From: Adiantum capillus-veneris
Lineage: Eukaryota > Streptophyta > Polypodiopsida > Polypodiales > Pteridaceae
Length of the DNA stretch: 64,000 nt
Assembly (NCBI GenBank): GCA_014529385.2
Contig: CM043962.1
Location: 87,279,680 to 87,343,679, forward strand
Direction: 5' to 3'
Position numbers and translations under genes: made by a program
Shown: positions 20,870-31,720 of the stretch, one piece after another
How the letters are laid out: the number at the start of each line of letters is the position of its first letter
Position numbering within the stretch: the first letter of the stretch is position 1
Notes under the pieces: model-generated
The model's database searches: none
Seen by the model: only the letters and a program-made list of their open reading frames with translations
What the model was told of the DNA's origin: nothing

Positions 20870-22100
20870 TCGGCACCTTGCCCACCACCAGCAACAGACA
20901 CAGATGGATGCTCATGCTCCACCACAATGAGACTCAAACGAAGCTGCCTCGTGTCCGACCCCATCGAAGCCCACCATCCAACTTGCTCTGTCGCCAATAG
21001 AGCAAGTGAGCCTCACAGCATAGGTGGAGTGCCTTCAAGCCACCTGTGTCATCTGCAAGATTAATGGCAGCCACACCAATCGTGGAGAGGTACGCGACCT
21101 TTTGCAAGCTTGTCTTTTATCAAAGGTGGGGAAGATCATTGACATCCAGCTTCTCGAGCAAGGATACTATCAGATAGAGTTTAAGACTCTCTAGATGGCT
21201 ACCAAGGTCATCTTGATGATCCATTGGCCATCCAAGCGGTTGGAGCTCATTTCTGACAGTGGTGCCATGGGTTCGATCCAGCATTGGATGTTCTTGTCGA
21301 GGAGGTAGACTTGCCTATTTTGGTATGCTTCCCCTGGACTGTTACAGGAGTATTTATCGCTTCTTTCCAGGAGTGGTTCCGAGATCGCGACAGTCTTGGA
21401 GACCCCGCACACGGCAGCTTTACTTGCAGCCAAGGTTGTCAGTGTGCCTTCCGTACGCATTCTAGTTTGTGACACTCATACTCTCCCGAAGGTGGTCCTT
21501 CTACCTAGGGTAAGTGGGGGATGGTTACGCCAGAGGGTGGAGTACTCGGGAGTCGTCCTTCTACCTAGGGTGAGTAGGGGATGGTTACGCCAGAGGGTGG
21601 AGTATTCAGGACTCCCAAACCAGTGCTTCATTTGCAGACAGATGGGCCACTTAGTAAAGGCATGTCCTTGCAGGAGATCTCAACCCTCAGCACATGTGCA
21701 ATCACCCAAGATTGAGCATGCCCAGCAGCACCAAAGAGACACAGGTTGGTACATCGATAGAGGCCAATGATCAAACAACTGACGGTTGGAAGCAGGTGCC
21801 AACCACCGCCAGGGACGGCAGGCTCGCAATATTGCCCCCTTGGTGGCCAACCTCTTGTAGCTCAGCAACATTGGGTTCCAATAGGGAATTATTTTGACCC
21901 CCTCCAACAGGATCCCCATGAGGAGGCCCCCTCCACCTTAGCTCCACCACCTCCACCGCCTCCCCCCCTCCATCTTCTTACCCTTCCGTTCCGCCTCCTC
22001 CTTCTTCTCCCCCTCCACCCCCACCTTCACCTCCCGCTCCTCCTCTCCCCAGTGGGACCCTCAGCCTTATCACTCAACCCATCCCACACTCCTCCTCAGT
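20870..22100 (+). pseudogene. LINE-A ORF1 remnant (nucleic-acid-binding protein)
   Basis: An RRM-like N-terminal region (VICKINGSHTN...VGKIIDIQLLEQGYYQIEF, 21045-21190) is followed by a CCHC knuckle CFICRQMGHLVKAC (about 21626-21667), then a Pro-rich C-terminus (21930-22090). This is the layout of plant L1 ORF1 proteins, which bind the element RNA. One stop at about 21194 and frame changes break it. The 125-codon stretch 21396-21770 is open and holds an internal 20-residue duplication just before the knuckle. Confidence 0.7.
21495..21613 (+). repeat. 60-bp tandem duplication inside ORF1
   Basis: GTCCTTCTACCTAGGGT at 21495 recurs at 21555 with few changes, keeping the reading frame, so the peptide VVLLPRVSxGWLRQRVEYSG occurs twice. 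Confidence 0.9.
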
Positions 22101-22854
22101 TGTAGGAGACTAGACACACATTCGCAGCCAGACGATCTCTTGGTAGCGCTTTTGCTACGAGTCGCATGGCTTGAGAGGGATAGCCCCACTAGAAGACGCC
22201 ACTTCTGGTTCAAACCTCTCCTTTTGCAGCAGTCCCTTGGGGTTTGACCAGCTTTGACACTCGTAGATGATCGGACTTCTTCGACTACAGCTTCACACGC
22301 TTCCTTGGTGACCCTTCTCTTGACGTGGAAGAAGCTTCCTTTCGAGTTCATATCCTCTTTCTAGCAGCATCCTCTTTCTAGCATCCCGAGGCACTGAAGC
22401 TTTGGATACAATGATAGGTTTCTCCTAAGTCTGCTATATGGAAGGGATCATACAGAGTGGACCTTGCACACAGTCCTTGCCTGGCTCCAACTCCAAGCTA
22501 CTGAGTTCTCACACCACACAAGGGACCTGTGGGTGATAGATCTGGTATAGACACTTTCGCCTTTAGCCAAGTTTAGTGTGATGCCGCCTGATGCAGCAGG
22601 TTGCAGTCACATTGTGATGCATTTATTTGCTAACACTCAAAGCCCCCCTTGCTATGTATTTGTGCATGAGGATTCTTGGACAAAGGATGTAGCCCTACCA
22701 ACTGCACGCTCGGCTTGGGCTTGGGTTGGACAATCACTTTAGATACATTTGTCTAGAGGTCACTCGGATGTAGATTACTCCCCATCCAAGCCGGCCTCAA
22801 AGATAGCGAGGCTGGCTACTGCTGCACCATCTGTTTTTTCTCACTCACTCCATG

Positions 22855-23640
22855 AGGATCCTCTCATGGAATGTGCATGTCTTACGAGGGCCCCAGTTTC
22901 AGCGTCAAAGGGATCGGTTGCATCAAGAGCTTCAGTGGTGTCTTGTTGTGGGTGGTGAGATTGATATTCTTATGCTACATGAGCATCATCTCTTTGAGAG
23001 CCGCATTAGACCATGTGGCTAGATTTTGCATGGTCACTATGAGACATTTTGGTCAAGTGCATTTGGACCTTGAGGTATCCAGGGAGGGGTATGTATGACT
23101 ATTGCGGACTCATGGCAACAAGCCATTGTGGGCAAAGACATTATTGTGCCAAGCAAGCCTCAGTGGACTACTATGTAGGTTCAGGGTTTCCTCATGGGTT
23201 TCTTAAACATATATGCACCCAATGTGGCAAGTGCACAAGCAAAGTTTTGGTCTCATATTGTAGAGTCTTTGCCCCATGGCCATGTAGAGCAATGGTGTGT
23301 TGGGGGGGACTTCAACATGTTGGAGGACCCCTCTGACAGGATTGGAGGTGGCCATGCTATTGTGCAAGGGGTTATGTTGGCATCTTTGGAGCGTCTATGT
23401 ATGACTTTGAGGGTTTTTGATGTTTGGTAGCATTCAGGCTTTGTGAGGCCCCCAGACAGCTTGTCTTTCTCTCACTCTGACCGCAAAGTAGGAGGAGTGA
23501 ATCAACCTCGGATATAGATCGCTTCTATGCCAGTGACCACTTTTGTGACATGGGGGGATCTGTTTGCATTTTGGCAGGGACTACTTTTTCCGACCATACA
23601 CCAGTGATTCTCACTGTGATAGACATACATAGGAAGGGGG
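22855..23640 (+). pseudogene. LINE-A endonuclease remnant
   Basis: Near 22860 there is a start resembling the WNVRG motif of APE-type endonucleases, then an ILMLHEHHL stretch (about 22968-22994) whose first Glu fits the catalytic position. At about 23299-23325 is CVGGDFNMLEDP, the GDFN motif. The end has GGSVCILAGTTFSDHTPVIL, fitting the SDH motif. Stops occur at about 23097, 23428 and 23516. The role in the family is to nick target DNA before target-primed reverse transcription. Confidence 0.75.
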
Positions 23641-24369
23641 TGCAATGCCACACATCCCTGAGAGGGTCTTGCAGGATCCAGAGCTTAGAGAGCAAGTGGA
23701 GGCACTTTGGACAGGGAGCTTGGACACGCAAGACACCCATGCTGGTAGATTGGCGTCTAAACTAGCTGAGCTTAGTTGCTTCTTCCTCCACGAGTCTGTA
23801 GCTCACTTGGCTACAAGTAGGGAGAAGGAGAAGAGTCTATGACGGGACATTGTTTCCTTGCAGAGGATGCAGGAGCAACATCCAGACAGTCCTCGGTTTG
23901 AGGAGCAGATGCAGCAGATTAGACAAGAGTTGGCTAGCATTGAGGAGCGGCGTCATGAGTTTGCCTTCCATTGGCAGGCATCTTAATGGACCCAAGTGGG
24001 TGACAGAGTTACTGGGGAGTTTTTTGAGATGTTGGGGCCACACCATGCGCACACCAGTATTAGCTTATTGAGGAGACCCGATGGGTCAGCTACTTTAGAG
24101 CCTGAGGATATGCATGCAGTTGCTAATGACTTTTACCGTGATTTGTAGCTAACCGTCAATCAGAGCGTCAAGATACATGCAGAGAGCAGGTTTGGACACA
24201 AATGTGTTGCCTAGTTATCGAGGAGATGTGACAGAGACTTGAGCTTCCCCGCCAGCTAGAGGAGCTCCATGAGGCCCTCAGAGAACCACCCCTAGGTAGT
24301 TGTCCAGGGGAGGATGACTTGACTCAGCTTTTTCTTGGAGTACTGTGACTTTCTTGGTTTAGATCTTTG

Positions 24370-25320
24370 TAGCGCATTCTAGTACGAACTGGCGAGATTC
24401 CTGACAGCATGAACGAGGGCATGATCTATCTTGTTCCCAAAGAGGGAAGCTCCTTGGATGAGATTGGACAGTGGCGACCCATCACTATCCTCAACTCATT
24501 CTACAAAATTCTAGCAAAGGCTTTGAGCTTGAGGATTCATCCATTACTAGAGAGCAGTATACATGGGACCCATACAATTTTTGTCAAGGAGAGTAGTATA
24601 TTTGACAACATCTTCACTTTTTGGGAGGCGTCTGCCCTTGCGCATCTCCGAGGAGAGGATCTGGTGATACTCCTTCTCAATTTTGAGAAGGCCTACAATA
24701 GAGTTAACTGGGACTTCCTTGAGGGCACTCTACGCAGGATGGGTTTCTCATATGCTTGGATTAGAGGTGTGTCAACTTTCTATAGGTGGGTGCATAGGCA
24801 GGTGCTCTTGGCAGGGGGAAGAGGGGAAGGCTTTATGATCACGTGTTTAGTCAGATAGGGTTGCCCTCTAGCCCCCTTCCTCTTTTTTTTCTATGATGAG
24901 GCGATGAGCAGATGTTTGACTTCTCAGTAGGTTGGCTTGCGTGGTCTTGAGCTCCCTATTAGGGTAGATGAGCTTCTTGATGCTAACTTTTTTGAGGACT
25001 TAGCCTTGTTCTTGAAGGGCCAGGAGGCCAATTTGCACAGGTGTGAGCAGGCTCTTGAGCTATTTTGTTGTGCATCAGGAGCACTGATCAACTGGAGGAA
25101 GACAGTAGCTTTTTGGGTTGACAGTGCTCCTACGCCTGATTGGTCGCTAGGTGAGGGTTTCATATGGATTCCCCTAGGGACTCTAGTTCATTATTTGGGT
25201 TGTCAGGTTGGCCTGGACTTGTCTCTTGAGCAGCACATTGCTCCCCTCCTCATGCCCATTAGGAGGAAGTTGTTGCATTTTGGGGCTCGACATGGATTTC
25301 TTTGGCAAGGAGAGTTGTAG
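24370..25320 (+). pseudogene. LINE-A reverse transcriptase remnant
   Basis: WRPITILNSFYKILAKALSLR (24474-24536) is the fingers/palm entry typical of L1 RTs, and LLNFEKAYNRVNWDFLEG (24676-24729) is the first catalytic block (F/D-x-E-K-A-Y-D in the family, degraded here). The catalytic ADD block reads FFEDLALF at 24988-25012, so both the Ala and one Asp are changed. Frames are broken at 24858 and 25320. It is inactive as it stands. Confidence 0.8.
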
Positions 25321-25984
25321 TGTACAACCAAGTGTTGTTGGCTACTATGTGGTACATTACGTCTTGCTGGATCTTCTCGAGCTCCTGTATCAACCAGCTA
25401 GAGAGGCTAATCAAGAACTTTATTTGGTCAGGGCACGACACCCAGTTTACCCACGCCAAAGTAGACTGACAGGTCATCACCTTACCTTGTTCTCAAGGGG
25501 GGCTGGGGATCATAAACCCAACACCACCGAGTAGAGCCCTTCTTGGGAAGTTTGTTGTTAGAGGACTACTTCCAAGGGAGGAGCCCTAGAAGGATTTTTT
25601 GCTTCACCGACTTTGAGCTCGAGTCCCTCATGCAGGAGGCCCTTGGAGCCCTTTCGTGAGATGGATCTTTACAGAGATGCGCAGAGTTTTTCTGAGCAGG
25701 AGGTTAGAGCATCGGTTTGTTGCGAGCCTGCTTCGATCTTGGGAGTAGCTGAGGAGTGGCCTAGAGTTGCACTAGCCCACTTGAATGGAGGATCACTTGA
25801 GACAGCCCCTTGTTTGGAACCCCATGGTTAGCACTCAGAGAGGCCACCTGGTTGGTAGTAGGCCTCATGTTTCTTGGGGTCAAATGGCAGAGGTTCCAAC
25901 CCACACTCTCGATAACTAGCTTCAGTTTCTAGGTTTACTAGAGGAGGCACATAGCATCCAACTATGAGGCTTGCTGATCAATCT

Positions 25985-27440
25985 CACGGAACCACTTAAT
26001 GCAAAAAATCATCACATCCACAAAGAGGAGAAACAACAAACTTGCCATAAAAACGGGTCTCTTGAACACAAATTGTCAGATTAGGACATTCATGAGTGAT
26101 TGAAGAGTGCATGCTAGGAGCAAATCCAAAAATTTCAATGGGATCCTTGGGAATAGCTACTAAACATGCACTTTTCACAACAAAATCACTAATCACATCA
26201 TGTATACTGCCAAAATCAAACAAGATCACTAGATGCTCACTACTCACACGTCCATAACACTTAATAAGAAACTCATCAAGGCACAATACTTGGCTCATTT
26301 ATGACACTAACAGAAGATGTGGGTTCTGTGGGTTTGTTCTTCGGGTAATCTCTTTTCATGTGACCTTTAATGTGACACTTAAAACATCTTCCTTCTTTTC
26401 CATACTCGGTTTGTTCTTCGAGACTCAAGCAACCTTGTATTATTTCTTTAGCAGATTTTTCATCAAGTGTCAACTTAGGCGTTTCTTGAGTTTTAGCCTT
26501 TCCTTTATTATCACTATTAGGTAAAGAGTTCTATGCTCTAGGTGTAGCGAAATATTGAGAAGAAGGGGTGATGTGGTTCTTACCATTGGTCTTACCATTG
26601 TGTTAGTCTTGAAGGTTTTGCAGGGTACTTGAGTTGTTTTCCTTTGGCTTACCTTCCAAATGAAAGAGAAAAACCTCCATGAAATCCTCGTTTGACTTAT
26701 GCATGCCATTGAACACCAATCTATAAAATACGGTTAGAAAAGGGCATAATGGGAGTCTTATTTTGCTTGAGAGCTCGCAAATCTTCTTTCACCAAGCAAG
26801 GGACTATGGAGGCATAAAGTGATCCTTGAGCTTGATTTGGAAGTCGTCCCAACTGTAAGAAAGGGGTTCACCATCCATGGAATGCTCAAGGAGCACGACC
26901 ATCTGTACTTTTTACCAGGTTTAATACCAATTAATGGCATCACACAAAAAATACATGGTGGATGGCAAACATTTACCATTGCAGTTCTTTTTGTTAGTCA
27001 CAAAGGAAGCATTTAAGTTGATCCAACCAAGAAAAAATCACAAAAGCATCCATCTTACCATCATACTTAGTGAAACTCAACTACTAAGTGATTGAATGGT
27101 TGGATTTGTCATCTCTTTTTAGGCTACGTGATGATTCATTGGCTTCTTTAGGAGTGTTGACCCTCGAGGAGAAGAACTGGTAGACCAATTGTTGCATGGT
27201 CTCTTTGGGCCTCACACTCTTGCTCCATAGCTATCCTCTTTTCTTCAGTAGCTATACATACAACTCTGTGTTCCATCTCTAGAGCCATTCTTTCCTTTTT
27301 TACTATGGCCCACTAAGCCTCTATCATGGACTTCATCAAAGCCTCCATAGAGTTTGATGAAATCCATGGTGTAGATGGGATGGAGGACGAGCTGGGAATG
27401 GAGCTCTTGGTGAAGAGACTTCTTCTCAAAATTCACTTAC
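25985..27440 (-). pseudogene. Ty3-type gag-protease remnant
   Basis: Minus strand, with many stops. A coiled-coil-like N-terminus (27440-27120) precedes a gag segment (about 27080-26760, with FVIFSWLDQL and LRALKQ), a CCHC-like knuckle CFKCHIKGHMKRDY (about 26386-26345, last Cys changed to Tyr), and an aspartic protease region with LVILFDFGSIHDVIS (about 26235-26190) in place of the usual Asp-Ser/Thr-Gly-Ser. The 3' side stops at the LINE-A junction near 25980, so one of the two elements cut the other. Confidence 0.7.
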
Positions 27441-27449
27441 ATCACCTTT

Positions 27450-29142
27450 AGGCAGAGTATCCATTCCACTTCGTGTGATGGCCAAGCACTAAGTACTGTG
27501 GTAGTTGGGATACTTGGGTACTTTGGGTTCTTGGGGTACTTGGGTACTTGATGCTTGGTACTTCTTGCAATTTGTGCTTAAGAAGGCATTTAATTTTCTT
27601 ACCCAAGCTTGACTCCTTCATGCGGGTGCACCCCCTAGTGGCCTTGTGTCCACACCAAGGTTGCTTTTCCCCACCTCATGTCAATTGGCCTATCATAATG
27701 TGCAAGGCCCGCTCTTGATGAGTGGAAAAGAGGAACAAGGGGAGGCTTGGGCAAGCCCTTCTTTTTTGGGGTACCTTCCACTCTTCAAAAGCATAGATCA
27801 GAGAGATCAACATGCCCAAGTGGTCTTGGGTTAGATGTTATGTGAAACACCTTATAAATATGGCATTAAGAAATAGACGCATCTTTAAAGTGCCTCGAGA
27901 GTAGCCAACAAGCCCTAACATGTAGATATGATCATCCAATTCCCGATCAAAGGTCAAATTAGATCCTAAAAAATGTAACAACTAGCTGACTATGCCCCGA
28001 GTATCAAATCCTGTATGTAAGAGTGATGTGGATATCAAAAGGCAAACAATATGTCATACCATATGAGCTTACGTATGTGTCCATAAAGCATACTAGATAG
28101 ATCTAGACACATGTAAGTGACATCTGGAAGGATCTCTTGCATACATTGACCATGTACCAACAATGGGCCATGTTGGTACATTGACCATGTACCAACAATG
28201 GGCCAACATGAGCCACTATCCACATAAAATGCATGAATCTCCTCAAGATAGATGATCCCCAAATATGCTCCCAAAAATAGTGGAGGAAATAATGTGTGTC
28301 AAGTCTACGTGAAGCAAAGCTCTCAAGTACTTAGGATGGATAGTTTGCCAATTAGACTACCTAGCCAATTAGAACTATATATTAAAAAAAGAGGGGCTAT
28401 ATATATTCTGCTACATTAATGACGAGAGCCACTCATCCGGGTTCCATGCAAGTCGCGAGAGAGGGCAATACCCCTTCCAAATCCAAAGTCTCCATGAAGG
28501 AAGATGACCATTCCTATAGCAACATCCATTGTGGCGGGCTTTCCCTTACACCAAACCATTTGAATGCGAGTCCCTGGGAGAGAATAAAATGTAGAGCTGA
28601 TGTGGTAAATAGAAATTTGGTTGTACTATGAACATGTGACCTTTGTGTAGAGCCATTTATGGTGCATCCTTATCCTTTCTGAGTCCCCAACACCTTGAAC
28701 CAAAGTCTTGAGTAGAAATAACCTGGGTCCGGAATAAAAACATCAATCTTTGCATATCAAGTGCATACCCCTTTGTGAAAGTAGCCAAAGTATCATGCTC
28801 CCCAACACCTTGAACCAAAGTCTTGAGTAGAAATAACCTGGGTCCGGAATAAAAAGATCAATCTTTGCATAACAAGTGCATACCCCTTTGTGAATAGTAG
28901 CCAAAGTATCATGCTCCAAAAGTCTAGACATTTGCCACTATTAAAGGAAAAGCTATCCCATCTAACCCAATCAATATATGTGTGCATTCCAAGCTATCTA
29001 TCAAGCTCATCAGTAACAAAAGTGTTCCATATCAATGGATGCCTCTCAATATCCTCTACTAAAACATTAGTTGGGTGAACACTATGCCCATGCCTTTGAT
29101 ATAGAGAGGTTAGTTCTAGACGAGCTACCATGACAGGAGGCT

Positions 29143-29145
<3 letters not shown>
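27450..29145. other. Unassigned stretch with tandem duplications
   Basis: No gene is supported. It contains a TACTTGGGTACTT-rich part at 27500-27570, a short duplication with internal palindrome (GACCATGTACCAACAATGGGCC at about 28149 and 28182), and the larger duplication listed separately. Confidence 0.4.
28685..28918. repeat. Tandem duplication, about 116-bp period, two copies
   Basis: CCCCAACACCTTGAACCAAAG starts at 28685 and again at 28801. The copies are nearly identical through to ATCATGCTCC. Confidence 0.9.

Positions 29146-29146
<1 letters not shown>

Positions 29147-29205
<59 letters not shown>
29147..29205. repeat. (GA)n microsatellite, about 29 units
   Basis: Pure GA run abutting the 3' end of the coiled-coil repeat, copy 2. 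Confidence 0.95.
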
Positions 29206-29208
<3 letters not shown>

Positions 29209-30055
29209 CATTATCGTCCTCGGAGGTCACATATGACCCATGGACCAAAAAGAGATCATTACAACGGGGTTTTCAAAGAGATAATATCAGTTAAGGATTG
29301 AGGGTCCATTGGAAGGAAAAAGAGGCAAAAACAAGTATCAGATCCTAAGGGGGGTCAAGAGACGGAGGCGCCAGTTCAGGAGTTGGAAACTCCTAGATGA
29401 TGACTTCACCGCCTTGGTAGACAGTCCATTTACCTTGTTTACGAGCTTCATGCATCTTCTTGAGCTTGCTTGCCTTGAGATTGAGTTGATTTGGAGTCAT
29501 TTCCTCGATAATCCAAAACGCTCTTCCCTTGAGAAGGCGAGATTGTTGTAGTAGTTTCCCCGCACTTCTTTGTCCTTGAGTGTAAGGATACTTGTTTGTT
29601 TGTGTCGTTGATTCAAGAGATGGAATTAGCTTGATGTGAATTGGTCGAAGAATATCATTGAGCTTGGTGATGGCTTCGTTGAGTGTGTCTTCCTCGGTGC
29701 ACCATGGGGGTTGAGCCCTCTATCCTGACCTGAGGCCAAGAGACTCTTCCAGTCGGTTTTCTTGTAGTGTTTTATGTATTTAAGTATCAAGCTTCTTGTG
29801 TGTTACCTCGCTCATTTCTTTTTGTACTACCATGACAGTTTCGGTGAAAGAAGACTTTGTGAGCTTTTGCAAGTAGAACTTGACTCTCTATTTCCTTGGC
29901 TTCCTCAAGCAAATGGAGGGGTTGCTTAAGAGATTAGTTCTCCTTGATTAGCTCTTGAATTTGTGCCTCTAGGATTGTAATCAGTGCATCTTGACGGGCG
30001 AAGAGGTCTTTTCTTGGAGCAGCTCCCATCACAAGAAAGCTCTTAGAAGACATGA
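29206..30055 (-). mobile_element. Coiled-coil-coding repeat, copy 2
   Basis: Homologous to 4390-5165 across the 3' region (29207-29530). The minus strand, from 30054, begins MSSKSFLVMG and continues with a heptad-rich stretch (LEAQIQELIKEN) before stops and frameshifts. The 3' end reads ACGATAATGAAA, then (TC)n. The identity of the family is unknown. Confidence 0.5.
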
Positions 30056-30231
30056 TCCGGGTGCACACAGATTAGAGCACTAGAAGATCTGTATGCCATG
30101 GGCAAGACTGGCGATGGCTAGTAGGGCCCCATGTGAATGCTCGCCAGGGTTGTAGCCCATCAAAACAGAGGGCTTGTAATGCCCACAGTAGGCGTCGCGA
30201 GGCGGGTGCAATCCGGGCCGTCCGATCGACA

Positions 30232-30398
30232 TTAAACTAGGTGTGAACTAAGCGTGAACTCGGAGATATGTGCACCACACCAAATTTGGTGTGAACTCGG
30301 TGTGAACTCGACGTGAACACGGTGTGAACTGGGGAGGGCCTGCACACCACACCAAATTTGGTGTGAACTCAGTGCGAACTCCGTGTGAACTAGGTAAA
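30232..30398. repeat. Array of GGTGTGAACT-like units
   Basis: The decamer GGTGTGAACT, or close variants such as GCGTGAACTC and CGTGAACACG, occurs about ten times at irregular 10-20 bp spacing. It includes two copies of a longer block with CACCACACCAAATTTGGTGTGAACTC. The AAATTTGGTG part forms a small palindrome. Confidence 0.85.
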
Positions 30399-30452
30399 CC
30401 TATCCACGACGCCGTGATCTATAAACTTATCCCATGCACACCTTTCAACGAG

Positions 30453-30660
30453 CGCGAGTTAGCCTAGTGGTTAGAGTCAATCCCGGGGGGGAGAGGGTAG
30501 TGGGTTCAAGTCCCGGATCCGAGAAAGTGGGAATCTTTTTCATTCCATAGGCAATCCAACGGTCACGATCAACCGGTGATCGTGAGCCATTGATCCCACC
30601 TCCAAATGGAGGTGTCAATTAGTAACGAGGGGTGGCCTACACCTTCGAAACCAAGCCAGG
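30453..30660 (+). mobile_element. tRNA-derived SINE candidate
   Basis: A-box TAGCCTAGTGG (30460-30470) and B-box GGTTCAAGTCC (30503-30513) both fit the polymerase III internal promoter consensus, with tRNA-like spacing. The acceptor stem does not pair and the anticodon region is G-rich and unstructured, so this is a tRNA-like head, not a tRNA gene. The body includes CAATCCAACGGTCACGATC. The 3' end is unclear. Confidence 0.55.
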
Positions 30661-30770
30661 CTTGCAACTCGTCAGGCGTGTCAGGTTGGTGAGTAGGAAC
30701 CCTGTGTGAATGGTCATGCAAGTGTGTTCTACAGCTTCGAAACCAAGCCAGGTTTGTAGCTCGTCGTCAG
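30643..30770. repeat. Direct repeat, 94-bp apart
   Basis: CTTCGAAACCAAGCCAGG followed by a similar TTG.A.CTCGTC occurs at about 30643 and 30737. Confidence 0.8.
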
Positions 30771-30922
30771 ATGCGCATCGTGTTGCTTGCCTATTGGTGC
30801 TGCACGTCAGGTTGTTGCTTGGGTGGGGACATGTTGAGAAGCTAATGCTCCCCCCCACAGGGGTACCCCTCCCCTCAGGGGGGACTGTCCAGGAAGGCAA
30901 AAGGTTAGGGCTAGGGCTTGAA

Positions 30923-30939
30923 GGGGGGGGGGGGGGGGG

Positions 30940-31025
<86 letters not shown>
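30923..31025 (+). repeat. Poly-G (20) joined to (GA)n (about 42 units)
   Basis: A G run at 30923-30942 passes directly into GA repeats to 31025. Open frames of Glu-Arg or Ser-Leu here are repeat artefacts. Confidence 0.95.
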
Positions 31026-31029
<4 letters not shown>

Positions 31030-31720
31030 TGTAGTGAGCACATGCATTAGATCTGCTCATATCGTTGGCCTCTTCCAAACGTTAGAGAACGAAGAACATC
31101 TTGCACAATGCGGACAACTTAGAGCATGGTCACGCGAGGCTTAGTTTTCCGTAAGCCTTGACCACTGCTGAGCATGGCAGGTACGGATCCGCAGAGGTTG
31201 ACGGGCAGCAGTGGGTAGAGAGAGAGAGGTTGACGGGCAACAGCAGGAGAGAGAACTGGAGTAGTGACCGACAACTAACCGGCATAGTTTTGAAACTATG
31301 CCTAAAAAGGCATAGTTACAAAAGTGAGCCGGTGAAAACCTGCATAAGGCTGCTTTGTCAGAGGCCTGGTCGAGCTGTGTTCCTCGAAACTAAGCCTCGC
31401 GTGACCATAGCCTTACAAGCATCTACACTTGTCCACAAGCTTGCTAAAGCCTGACGTACGTTGCAGCTTTTGACAGAGCTCACAGAGGGATGTTGTAGAG
31501 TAGGTGCAGCCACTAGGATCGTCACAGCGAACGCAGGTGTCCAATCGAACGATTCCTTGAGAAGGTTGAGGAGTCGTTCACTTGAAACAGAAGGTGACTG
31601 CAATAAAGCCAAAAATATGGCGGGCCTCAGCACTTTTCGAACGTCAAACTGAACAAACACCTTTCACGTGCGCACTGCGCGCGCGCGTGCGCGCACACAC
31701 ACACACACACACACAGCTAA
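31026..31720. other. Unassigned stretch
   Basis: GTTGACGGGCA occurs twice near 31197 and 31230, and a (GC)n(AC)n tract lies at about 31677-31713. No gene is supported. It ends at the 3' end of LINE-B. Confidence 0.4.

Larger units (their letters stand above)
20650..25975 (+). mobile_element. LINE-A, decayed L1-type retrotransposon
   Basis: Order on the plus strand: ORF1 region (about 20870-22100), endonuclease (about 22855-23640), reverse transcriptase (about 24370-25320), and a downstream segment to about 25970 that is cut before the terminal zinc-finger part seen in LINE-B. Stops and frameshifts occur throughout. It is the same family as LINE-B (shared RT, linker and 3' segments at both DNA and protein level). 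It keeps the unoccupied version of the site where LINE-B carries an insertion (GGGAAGTTTGTTGTTAGAGG near 25545). Confidence 0.85.

Noticed and set aside
20654-21064. Pro/Ser-rich frame as the true start of LINE-A ORF1
   Set aside because: Low complexity and without conserved features; the first convincing ORF1 motifs start near 21045, so the 5' limit of LINE-A is uncertain.
28140-28215. CRISPR-like or regulatory array in the duplicated GACCATGTACCAACAATGG
   Set aside because: Only two copies with an internal palindrome in a plant nuclear context; a plain tandem duplication explains it.
30453-30524. A functional tRNA gene
   Set aside because: A and B boxes are good, but the acceptor stem does not pair and the anticodon arm is not formed, so a SINE head is more likely.
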